From Bimuria novae-zelandiae CBS 107.79 (taxonomy: Eukaryota; Ascomycota; Dothideomycetes; Pleosporales; Didymosphaeriaceae): a DNA stretch of 64,000 bases. A program made the position numbers and the translations under genes. Shown in pieces: positions 33,801-43,453 of this stretch. Numbering within the stretch: position 1 is the stretch's first letter; every line of letters starts with the position of its first letter. The stretch covers positions 34,575 through 98,574 of the forward strand of contig ML976788.1 of assembly GCA_010015655.1 (NCBI GenBank). The letters run 5' to 3'. A model generated the notes under the pieces. The model searched no databases. It had not been told where the DNA came from and saw only the letters and a program-made list of their open reading frames with translations.

Positions 33801-35734
33801 AATGGTTGTTGTGCACGGCTCTCAGCCGGGCGTCTCGAGATGATATAAGTCATTCGAGCTTCAATACATGTTTGACAGAGACAGTCTATGTGTTCTCCTG
33901 TTAGTTGAACGCTAGTGACGTTTGCCTCTAGTTGTTTGACTGCCTTGCGGCCCGGGTGGCCCCAGATCTGATGTGCAACACGTTGGTTAACGACGTTGGT
34001 TGGCTTTGGTGCGTACGACGGGCGATATGATGCTCTAAACGTACTTAATGGTGGGTGTAGAAGCGATAACGGCGGTCGGCGTGATGGCTCAGCATCGATT
34101 AGCTAGTGTCCTCCATTGTACTCGAGTTGTGCGATGACGTAGGACGGTTGATACATGTACAGGACATCGCGGCCAGAGTCAAAGTGGATAGACTCTGTAC
34201 GACAGCGAGCGAGTCCCAAAACGCTTGTAAGAAAGCCTTCGACGTACGCGACGTGCGTCAGCTCTAGCGTCTGTAGTCTATGTGGTGTACGAGCGACGAG
34301 TTTCATCGTGCCCCAAGCCGTGATAAGAATGTGGCTGTTGCCAGCATGGAGGTAGCGACGCTTCGGATTGTCGTTCATCCTCTTCCAGCCGTGCCATGAC
34401 TCTGTATTGATAACGTGGGTGTTCGACCCTGGATCAACGATCCATCGATTGAGAAGCTCAGTCTTGTCAGTGTCATCTCCAACCATCACTGTAAGCTCTC
34501 CTTTAGGCTCAGTATCGGTGTCTATCGTGATCACGTTCGAGTCGTCGTTCGATTGCTCCTCGAGAGATTCGATTTCGAGAGAATCAGGTTGATTGAAACT
34601 CATGTGTGATAGGCTAACAACTGCCATAAATGTACTGCTATCCTCAGCAGGAGCTTGGCCGTTGTTAATTCGTAACGATGTAGTGTTCTAAGGTTATCGG
34701 GCTGCCCATTTAGCTAGAGCAGTCTCTATGCGCTTGTTAACCTTAGGATCCTTTTATGCTTCTTTAACCTTCTATACAGCCTTAGCAGTAGGCTGATAGT
34801 CCTTCGGACGTCGTGGGTTTTGTGGGTTAAGAATAAAGCAATTAGTGTACCAGTGCCTCTTCCCGCAGACACAGTTTCTAGATGGCTTGTCTCGGTCACG
34901 ACTGCTACCTCGGCTGTCGGCATGTTTAGCATCAACTTGCCTTGTGACTCCAAGCTCGGCAGCGGTTACCGCCAGGCCTGTTGAGTGTGGCTTGGTGCGG
35001 CGTAGATATGTAGTCATCTCGGCGACGTACGTCTCTAGAGATGAGATCTCGGTAGTGGTGCCTCGCGCTTCATGCTTGAAGATCTCGCGCAGGCAGGAAG
35101 TGGCGTATTCCTGATCGATTGCCTTGCAGGCAATAAGGAAGTCCTCCTGTAGTTAATTACTATTAGTCTTAGGCAAGCTGACAGCCTTGCCCTAAGCTAT
35201 AATATATACCTAGTCTAACAGCTATTGCTCGATCTTCTTTACAGCTCGTGGCGTAGTCTTAAGAGCGTTATACTTATTAGCAAGCTCGCGACGGCGTGTC
35301 GCGTCTATAGGACAAAAGAACTTTTTGAGTGTGACCAGTCAGTCGTACGGGGTATCGTGATCTTTAATTAGGTGTATATAACGTGTAGCAATTGTCTTGC
35401 TAATATCTATGTTTAGGTTAGCTAGTGCCTTCGCTTAAGTGCGATACTTGGTACGGCGGCGTTCCTATTAATCGTATTCCTATTAATAGGAATCTTGATC
35501 GTTAGTAGATAAGTAAGAGAGCCTAGTAGCTTTAAGCTTGTAATTAGTAAGTTAAGGCTTAAGAGGCTCCTGTAGCTCAGGGAGATTCTCCTTCGCTACG
35601 TCAAGGTTAATATACTGCCAGAGACCGTGGCGGTTGGCAACGTCTCGGCGAATGAACAACCAGGTAAACCAGTTGTCTGGTGTGTTTAGTATGATAGTGA
35701 CACGCGTCACTGCGGGGTCGGACTTAGTAGCCAT
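30880..35734 (-). pseudogene. Copia Gag-Pol polyprotein, inactivated
   Basis: The minus strand starts at ATG 35734 (Gag, MATKSDPAVTRVTIIL). Around 34830 is a short zinc knuckle (CVCGKRHWYTNC). The protease is near 34430 (WIVDPGSNTHVIN). The integrase runs about 33900-33190 with all three acids visible (AIDIIYIVP, IRCDNEKGF, NGLIERAGG). Reverse transcriptase runs from about 32400 (WVFTYKIDEDGYLSRFKARL) and has the catalytic box FVYVNDIVMAY near 31950, where the first Asp of YVDD is Asn. RNase H follows (SSDASYAD and KSTIESKLLALSLASSQ). Stops in Gln and Trp contexts are scattered throughout. The polyprotein cannot be made, but the copy has every structural signal. Confidence 0.9.
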
Positions 35735-35891
35735 TGTAGAGGCTATAGTCGACTGTATTAATGGATCTAGGCAGAGATCCTAGTATGTGCGTTGTGAGAA
35801 CGCGGTAACAGGTGCGTTGTAAAGAACGCGGTATAGCAACGTGCAGCTCGTGTGTTGAGTGACGTTACAGCAGCAGGTGAGAACAATCCAA

Positions 35892-35912
35892 GGTGCAAGC
35901 CGGGCTCATAAC
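35892..35912 (-). promoter_or_regulatory. Primer-binding site matching the tRNA-iMet anticodon arm
   Basis: On the plus strand, GCAAGCCGGGCTCATAAC lies directly against the right LTR. GGGCTCATAAC is the anticodon-arm sequence of eukaryotic initiator methionine tRNA (CAU anticodon). So the element probably primes from the internal or 5'-half tRNA-iMet, as known for Drosophila copia and yeast Ty5, and not from a tRNA 3' end. Confidence 0.75.
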
Positions 35913-36120
35913 TGTCGCGGTGAGCAGAGCGGACAGTACGCAGTGGAAAAGATTGTGGGATTGAACTGAGGTTGTACTATCTAGGAACTACAGAAGGTAT
36001 AGGTGCACAGGCACAAACAACGCTAGTCCCAGATAGGTGTCATGCTATCAGAAAGGTAAGCTGCAGTCGAGTAAGGGTAGCTGCAACTATCGCACAGAGA
36101 AAGAGCTATAAACCGTGACA
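35913..36120 (-). repeat. Copia 5' LTR (right copy)
   Basis: 208 bp, the same sequence as 30627-30834. In element orientation this is the 5' LTR and holds the promoter. Confidence 0.95.
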
Positions 36121-36535
36121 ATATCTCTTAAACCATTAAAGATTTTCTTGACATAAGGTGCAGTCCAAGGTCCTGGAAACTAGTTACACATAACGCTCGC
36201 GACTGCACCAGCTGTAGAAACATGATCTCCACGAGGATAGTAACCATCAGGAAAGTACGGTCTGGCTATACGCCCCTTGCCTAGTCCACGGTTTCGTGTT
36301 ACAACCAGGAGGATGTTTAGATCCATGAGCCTCGGAAGCCGGTCTACAGTTTGACTAATTAGAGGAAATCCTTCAGCTCCTCAAGGATTCGGGAGACGAC
36401 GTGATGACATATCAATCTCCAGTGGAGGCGGTAGCATAGCAACCATCGGAGGAGGTGGCGGCACAACGGTTGTAGGCGGAGGGAGAGGCGGTGGAAGGTA
36501 CACAGGTTAGACCGCTAGATTAGGTCTATTCAATC
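36121..36535 (-). pseudogene. 5' part of the gene split by the copia element
   Basis: Minus-strand frame with a Pro-rich start (PPPLPPPTTVVPPPPPM) followed by SQTVDRLPRLMDLNILLVV, KGRIARPYFPDGYYPRGDH and APYVKKIFNGLRD, then the insertion point. Two stops are visible, both of Gln type. With the copia element and one ATATC removed, it reads on without a shift into the segment ending near 30490. No known family is recognised. The 5' start was not found. Confidence 0.55.
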
Positions 36536-38651
36536 AGCAGCTGGTAGTGGAGCGTTAATCTGGAACTCACTGATTTGTAACAAGCGCAGAAGTCTTATCC
36601 AGCAAAGGCTTTTTCTCAGAGGGGGGTTGAGCCCCAAAAGGTGGCGGAAAGCAACAGAATACTATTATAGAAGCAGGCGTGTTAATGTGGCGTGTTAAGA
36701 AAAGGGAATTACAGTAGGGCATGACACCCTTTATGCGAAACGGCTACCAGAGAAGTAGATCCCGACCGATGAAAACACGGAGTTAGATAGGTTCCAGATT
36801 TATCAAAATGTACTCTCCAGAGCACACGCACACCTACATGGCAGATTTTAAAGGAGTATAGTAGTCAAAGTACATGACCAATGCTAAATTAGGCTAATAT
36901 AGTGTTTATTATAAGAATTAAAGCTATAGTAAATCCTGAAAGGCTGAGTACATAAGAAATAACATCGCAAAGAATGATCGATGCACCAGATTTGCAGCTT
37001 AGAAATAAAGCAAGTGATAAAGTTATCTCTTGGCAGCGAGATCATCAAGTGTAGGCAAGAGACTAACGCGTACCAAAACATTTGATAAGAACCATCACTA
37101 ATTCTAATTACAGTAGAGACTAAAAAAGAAATTAAGCTATAGACTCTGCCCGCTGCTGCTTAGGGTGTACTTGGTGGCAGCTTTTCAAGGAACGTCAAGC
37201 GACCTGCAAGCCAAGGCTAGCTCTAGTACGCTGTAGATTAAGTGTAGCCGCCAGATAAGCAGGTAGGCGTGTCTAGGGGTGTAGGCAGCATGTCACACCG
37301 GGTCGTAGTAGTTATAATATTGACTTAAACTTAAATCCCCCCCCACACCCTATGCAAATGGTCAAATTTACTCTACTATATCCTTACAATATTACTTACC
37401 CTTTGTCGCTCTTTCCTAAGGCATCTTCGTTCTCTTAAATCGACGGTGAGGTTGTAACTCGGCTAGGCGGTGTGGTCAGGTGTGAAGGTATGTTATCCAA
37501 TAAGTCGATAGTTATAATAGTGCCAGTTATGTTATAATTATTCGGGGAATTTGCCTCTGCGTCGTAAGAGCTCATAGCCGTCCGTTTCCACTTCCAGATA
37601 AGAAACAGGACGAAAAGGAGGGTAAATTCTAGAGTATCGTGCGCCTTCCAAAGTTAGTATCAAAAGCCAATTTACGTAATAACACTTACGAGATAGTAAA
37701 TTAGCGTAAGTAGAACGAAAGGCCCGACCTGGCGTGACGCTTGCCCCGCCTACTATCGTCTTTTTATCAATCCCGCTTCATAGAATCATGCTTCCTTCTT
37801 CATAGACACACGAATCCCCTAACCTTCACTGCTATAATCTTTGCACGCCACCAACTCAGCAGGAGGTGCACCAAAGCCAAGGAAGCATGCACCAGACATG
37901 GCGCGTTTCCAAAGGCAGAAGGGCCTTATTTACGTAGTGATATTATCTTCGATTTTGCTGCCGCGCGAGTCGCTAAGATCCAGACGCAAGAAATGGAAGC
38001 AGGCATGGAATTAGCCACTACATAATCCAAAGGTAAAGTAGACCTTAAGCTGTTAAGTCACAATTCGGATTCAGTTATCGTAATCCAGGGTCTGCACCTT
38101 CAAGGATAGGACATTGCCTACAAGCGTGCATAAGCAGGTGCCAGGATACTATCAATAGGCAGCAGCGTCATGCACCACTAGACACGCATTAACTAGCACT
38201 CTATTTAGCATGCTATTATTGTACCGCGCAGCATATCGTAGTCATATAAAGTTAAAAGTCATCAGTCCACACCGTCATGCATAACCTCCCTTCCCCTTCT
38301 ACCATCAATCCACTGCTACGACTATCACTTCTCCAGATTCCTAATAGCAATCGTCACACTCATCAAGCCAGTCAACATGGTAAACTACGCCAAGTGTGGA
38401 TACAATAATATAACGGGTAAGAAAACCTGCAAAGGAAAATTAGCAGACAGAAGTACCTGCGGTGCTGCGCTCCCAACCATCGCTTAATCTAGTAATAAAA
38501 TTCCCACAGTGTGTTTGGCTTAATAGTAACAGTTATATGGCAGCTGCAAACCAAGAAATATAATAGGGTAAATAGTAGACACATATCACGACGTTCATTA
38601 GACATCGATTGGCTATTAATTTTGTATTTACACCCTTAACGTTCTGGCCAT
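36536..38651. other. Intergenic, no gene supported
   Basis: TA-rich, with short C-runs and a few open frames under 100 codons (for example 37741-38025 plus). None carries a recognised motif. Probably old repeat sequence. Confidence 0.4.
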
Positions 38652-39566
38652 CTAATTCATATAAGCTTCCGCATAATCTTCAAACCCATTTACTCCAAGT
38701 GCTATCTAGACCTGTAATCTCCACCATTGTGGAACTTCTTCTTTAGCTAATGCGGGCAAGTCCATTCCACTAGAAACACGGAACTTTGTTCTGATCCAAC
38801 CTCGCGGGAAATAACCTGCGATCTCGAAGTCAATAATGCCGATTGTCCCTAACTCTGGGCCATGTCCCACAATAATATTGGAGGGTCCAAGATCAGCGTG
38901 GTAGAAAAAAAATTTTGAACAGTCCATTCCGATTGTAGCACATGTGTCATGGAGGGAACTAAAGTCATCGGCGCCGGGGGGTTAGAGGTAGTACTCCAGA
39001 ACATCTTGTTAGTCGGCACCACACAGTCTCTCCCCCTCCCACTCCGCCATTTCCATGCAGATGCGCACTACAGCATTCACGTAGAAGAGTCGCCATTCGT
39101 CGCTCAAACTTAGCCAAGCCTCGGCAAGCGTTCGACCTGGTAGTCTTTAGAGAAAGAGGTATAATCGGTCTTTGTCAACGACGTGGCGTAATACCTTAGG
39201 CGTCTTAAAACTAGGCAATTGCTTTTAAACAAAGTCTAAAGTTACTACTTCAGGCGTGGTACCCTTTTCAATATATTTAACTTTGCAAAAGGCATTATTA
39301 CCAATAGACTAGACAGCAGAAGCATCCCCAGCTTCGTGGACCAATTTAATATAGGGGCTGTCTATTTGTGTAGTCGTCCAGTCACAGAGAGTGGGCGCTT
39401 GTATAAACGAGTAGCTTAAGTGATCGCCAGTATCGTTCCAAGCGGCTTCTGCTAACAGGTATAGCGATCAACGCAGTATAAAGCTGCCAACAAGCCAAGA
39501 ATTCGCGTCGATTTGCTTCAAGGACTAATTAATATAGTCCTTACCATATTTACGCTCAACAGCCAT
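38652..39566 (-). pseudogene. RIP-inactivated aminoglycoside-phosphotransferase-like (APH) kinase
   Basis: One frame of 305 codons from ATG 39566 to TAG 38652 with about seven earlier stops, most in Gln contexts. The C-terminal half is open (38706-38927) and shows FYHADLGPSNIIV, the HxDLxxxN catalytic loop, then IGIIDFEIAGYFPRGW, the metal-binding Asp segment of APH/choline-kinase-like folds. Upstream are YLFL-RLPGRTLAEAW and an acidic helix. Fungi carry many such APH-like genes, mostly without a known substrate; despite the family name they do not imply drug resistance. Clearly dead. Confidence 0.82.
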
Positions 39567-39945
39567 CACAACAGATGAATATTATGTTATGTTCTGGAAG
39601 TAAAAGAGTCGTGGTAGAGGGATTAAATCGCAGTAGAGAGCTTAACTCGCGGTGGAGGGCTTAAACCACAATAGAGGGCTTGGTTCTTAACAAGAGGTTA
39701 AGGCGCGGCTATAAAACATACTTCGAATACTTACAAGTAGTAAACAATGCGAAAGGAGCTGCGGGAAATGCGTTTTCTAAAGCGATAATGGCCCTAAAGT
39801 GACTTCGAAGAAGTTTAGGCTATAATCGCCAGCAGCAAATAGCGCATCGGTGCCTTATCCCACAGTTTAACCAGGACCAAGGATGTACAAGGATAGGGTC
39901 TAACAGTCGGACGGTCAGTCTACGAGGATCTCATTATTGTCGTTT
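39567..39945. other. Intergenic flank
   Basis: Holds a short threefold run of related GTRGAGGGCTTAAMYC units (about 39610-39685). No gene. Confidence 0.45.
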
Positions 39946-39969
39946 CCGAAATACCGTCCCGCCCCACTT
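39946..39969 (+). repeat. Left 24-bp terminal inverted repeat
   Basis: Starts CCGAAATACCGTCCCGCC and matches 43275-43298 in inverse orientation. Confidence 0.9.
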
Positions 39970-40078
39970 TGGCGGATTTTTCTGTCAGCACTTAGTAATC
40001 GGTTCCTCACCAACACTTTCGTACACCTGTTTTGTGAGCGATAAAATGATTACACGGAATATTCACCCTAGGTAAATA

Positions 40079-41070
40079 ATGCCGCAGGATCTAGGGAGAC
40101 CTACTAGGCACTACCTATAATAATTACTTATCTAGGCTATTATAGATCGCGTTAACAATAGGAAAAATAATAAAGCTATCTATAAAGAGCTCGGCGTCGA
40201 CCCAAAAATAGTACGCAAATATAGGCTTAACCTAAAGGTCTTTAGTAAGCTAATTAGGCTAAGATACGTACGTCGTGGCAGGCCACCTCTACTTAAGTAA
40301 TGCTATAGAGACGCGCTGCTTAAGATGCTACGTAGCAAGCTAATATCTTATATAGATAAGATACAGGACTTCTTGTACGATAAGTATAACGTCAAGGTAT
40401 CCCTTATAACTCTAGATAAAGAGCTTAAAGCCATGCGATAGAGTAAGAAGGTAGTCTTAAAGGTAGCTAAGGAGCGTTATAAGGGTCTCTATTAAGCCTT
40501 TTAAGCGCGTTACTAGCAAATCTATTAACTTAATTAAATTATCTATCTTAATAAGAGCGCTTGCAACGAGCGTATAAGGAATTAAAAGTATAGTTAGAGT
40601 AAAGTTAATATAGCCTGCTACGTTAGCTACTTAGCTAAGCGCTTAGAGAGGTGGAGCTTACTACTAGCTATAGACGTTAACAGATACCTCGCCTATATAA
40701 TTTTTTAGGGAGCGATTACTGCGGAGCTAATAGAGGACTTTATTGCTAATTAAGTACTCCTACACTACAGTCCTTAGCTAAGAAAACGCTTAGTAATAGT
40801 CCTTAACAACGCGTCTATCTATTAATTAGTAAGGCTGGCTAATATATACGCAGAGGCAGGCGTAATTATAAAGTTTCTGCCTCCTTACTTACCTAATATA
40901 AATCTAATTAAGCAGACCTTTAAGGCGTTAAAAACCTAGATCTAGCGGTATTACTAGGGCGCTAAGGCGTACGATAAATTTAAGTATTTTTTAAAGGAAG
41001 CTATATTAAGTGTATGCTATAAAAGCTCTATAGGTAACTTCTTTAAGTACTATAGGTAGGCGCTATAGAG
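40079..41070 (+). pseudogene. Tc1/mariner-type transposase, RIP-inactivated
   Basis: Plus-strand frame from ATG 40079, with a helix-turn-helix region (NNKAIYKELGVDPKIVRKYR) and a GRPPLL linker, then the DDE core. The core segments are all mutated: IIYLNKSACNE (active type VDESGCDE), VIVLNNASIY near 40800 (VLDNASIH) and LPNINLIKQTF near 40895 (PDxNPIEQ). So all three catalytic acids are Asn, each a G-to-A change. Many stops in Gln contexts. It cannot be active. Confidence 0.85.
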
Positions 41071-41379
41071 GTATTATACTATAGTTAATAGTATATATTT
41101 AGTATTCGCTGGAGTGGTTTTATACTATCGTTAGTAGTACATAGTTGGATATATTCTATCAGAGTCAGTTTTAGAGATTAGAAATCTAGCACCTACTATA
41201 ATATAAATATAGTAATCTTATAGTAGTGCAAGGGTAATCTAAGGCTACTAAATTAATTACTATTATCTATTTTAGTGTAGCTAGCGTAGTAGTAGAGTTG
41301 CAGAGGGTAAGGCGTACGGTAAGTAGACAAGGCGAGAAAGTTGGTGTTTAATTATACGAACAAGGTAATCATATCGGGC

Positions 41380-43167
41380 GATATCTATAGGATATGGCCC
41401 GTGCCCTACGCGTCGAAGATAACACCTCTACGCCCTCTGCTCGATCACCTCTACACGATTACCTCTACACGATCGTCTCTCCGCCCTCTGCCTGAGTAGC
41501 TCTTAGCTGCTGTTTCTGCTCATTATCTTGCCGCTATAGCTCCCTACATGCCTCTCGATTACTCTCTGAAAGTCCAGGATACTGGAGTTGCCACCGAAAT
41601 GCCATTTTACGGAGTCGCAGAAGCAGTGCGATTAGTAGCTTAAAATTATCTCTCTAAATCTTGTACGGCATGCCTGTATTAGATCCATCCATTAGCATGT
41701 TCAGATTAATCCGCCTGGCCTTAATAACCCTTCTAAATACTGTCCTAATCTCTAGCACCTCTGCAGCCATTGCCTAATCTATCCACTAGTTAAAGAAGTG
41801 CCGAGTCTAATATAAGAGCTCCATGTTGTTTTCGTACGTTAGATCTCTCCATGTTAGATCTTTCCACGCTGGCGCTGGCACGCTCGGAGCACTCGCAGAG
41901 CTAATAGCGAGCGCTACAGGTATAGGTGCCTGTCGTGCAAGTAGCTAACTTTGTGCTAACTGACTAATAGACAGCGCGCTGGCAGCAATCGCGCTTATAA
42001 AGCTATCTGCTGTAAACACAAACGTAGACGCCAAGCCCTATTGCGCCTTCTCCTTTGCCTTCTCTTTCGCCTTTAGGTCCCTCGCTGTACGTAGAGCAAG
42101 GCGTACAGTATCGTCTGGCACGTCGACGCTATACCTCTCGAGGCTAATGTTGCGCGCCCACATGGCCACAATATTACTGCTTACTGGGAAATGGTTCTTA
42201 AATTGATTAGGCTGGCCAGGCGTACGCTGGACCCAGCAGACGTACGGGTAGTTACCATAGTGGGTATCCTGGCACCTCCACTTATCGCGGATAGCTATTA
42301 AAGGTCCCTTAGCGACAGCATGGCTAGCAAGGATCTCTGGCAGCTCTTGTAGCTGCCTTTGTGTTATAGTAAGTCGAACCTGGCCCTAGGAGCTAGACAA
42401 GCCTCTGCTACGTTATTAGCCTATAGGACTAATCACCTCTACAGACTTAGTAGTAAGCGTTATATTAAAGTTAAAATATATTATATTAATTAAGAACTCC
42501 TTTAGGTGCTACGCGTACTCTATAATATAGATAAAGCTAGTAGCGTCTTTACGCTTAAGCAATTACTATAGCTTCTACCTCTTTAGGGTCTTTTGCCTAT
42601 ACGCGCAGCCAGAAACGTCCCTAATTATTACTTTTTATAGTAGAGTTATTTTTATAGCTAAGTCTTAAGTAACCTTATCTACCTATATCTAAAGCTAACT
42701 GGCGTAGTAGTGCTCCGGGATAAACTCTGTATCGAATCTTGGCTTATAGAGCTCCTTTTTAGACCTATAAAGGCCTGCCAACGGTAAGTAACATACGGCG
42801 ACTCTGCTTCAGATACCCTAGTAGCTAATTTTAGCTTATCTTCCTGAGTTTCTCCCTGCGTAGGGTTGCTAATTAGATTAGATATACATCCGCTGGGCGG
42901 GTCACTAGGCAGGTTACTAGGTAGATTACTAAATAATATAATTGCTGGCAAGGGCTGCGCAGACAGAGGCTTAATATCCTAATTAAGGCTAACTAAATTA
43001 GATATAGCGTTGCCTTCCGCCAGAGGAGGAGCCTTCTTAGATACTTTTCTCCGTGACTTGGCACCTTTAGCAGCTGCTGCAGGCGCCTGGCGCGCACGTT
43101 TTAAAGGATTTTAACCCCTATTAAATGGCTAGGTAGCTATACGCTTACGTTGACTACGCGGCGGCAT
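41380..43167 (-). pseudogene. Accessory ORF of the Tc1/mariner-like element, unknown function
   Basis: Minus-strand coding trace from ATG 43167 (MPPRSQRKRIA, then KGAKSRRKVSKK, a basic region) to about 41380. It is in two frames joined near 42720, by a shift or a lost intron. Readable segments include KGPLIAIRDKWRCQDTHYGN, VCWVQRTPGQPNQFKNHFPV, MWARNISLERYSVDVPDDTV and a C-terminal helical part (NMELLYQTRHFFNQWID when TAG is read as Gln). The Cys/His-containing RDKWRCQD block could bind metal or DNA. Some larger fungal Tc1 relatives have a second ORF, but its role is not known to me. Confidence 0.6.
42952..43166 (-). other. Basic N-terminal region of the accessory ORF
   Basis: This part of the accessory ORF is rich in Arg/Lys/Ala (LKRARQAPAAAAKGAKSRRK) and may be a nuclear-localisation or DNA-contact tail. 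It is listed because it is interrupted by TAG/TAA only at Gln positions, which supports one original frame. Confidence 0.4.
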
Positions 43168-43274
43168 AATATAGGTATTAATATAAGGTGAATGTTCGCT
43201 GTAATTATTGTTTTACTAACAAATTAGGTGATAGAAAATATTTTCCGGGAAGCTGGGTCCACTTCGGCTGCCCG

Positions 43275-43298
43275 AAGTGGGGCGGGACGGTATTTCGG
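43275..43298 (-). repeat. Right 24-bp terminal inverted repeat
   Basis: Inverse of 39946-39969. It lies 13 bp from the left end of the piggyBac-like element. Confidence 0.9.
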
Positions 43299-43311
43299 AG
43301 AGCACCGATAT

Positions 43312-43337
43312 CCCCCACACTGTCAAAATCTGCCACA
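43312..43337 (+). repeat. Left 26-bp terminal inverted repeat (piggyBac-like)
   Basis: CCCCCACACTGTCAAAAT and onward; matches 45586-45611 inversely except for one base (A against G at position 6). Confidence 0.9.
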
Positions 43338-43453
43338 AACGACGCGCCAATCAGCGTCTAGTCGATCTCAACACCAAATTTGAATTGTGATGACGGCAAT
43401 TTTTGTTTTATAGCTAAAATCGACCTCTTTTAAAATTGCTAGCACATGTAAAC

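Larger units (their letters stand above)
30627..36120 (-). mobile_element. Ty1/copia LTR retrotransposon, full length
   Basis: A 5494-bp element in minus orientation with 208-bp LTRs at both ends (TGTC...GACA), a 5-bp duplication ATATC, a purine tract (GGGGGGTG) just inside the left LTR, and a primer-binding site next to the right LTR. The internal region reads gag, protease, integrase, then reverse transcriptase and RNase H, the copia order. The two LTRs appear identical by eye, while the coding region is full of stops. Confidence 0.95.
39946..43298 (+). mobile_element. Two-ORF Tc1/mariner-like DNA transposon
   Basis: Bounded by perfect 24-bp inverted repeats (39946-39969 starting CCGAAATACCGTCCCGCC, and 43275-43298). 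It is 3353 bp, about twice the usual Tc1/mariner length, because besides the plus-strand transposase (40079-41070) it holds a second, convergent minus-strand ORF (about 43167-41380). Both are RIP-riddled. A clear TA duplication was not found at the ends. Confidence 0.85.

Noticed and set aside
38652..39566. Antibiotic-resistance gene
   Set aside because: The APH-like fold is common in fungi for other substrates, and this copy has about seven stops.
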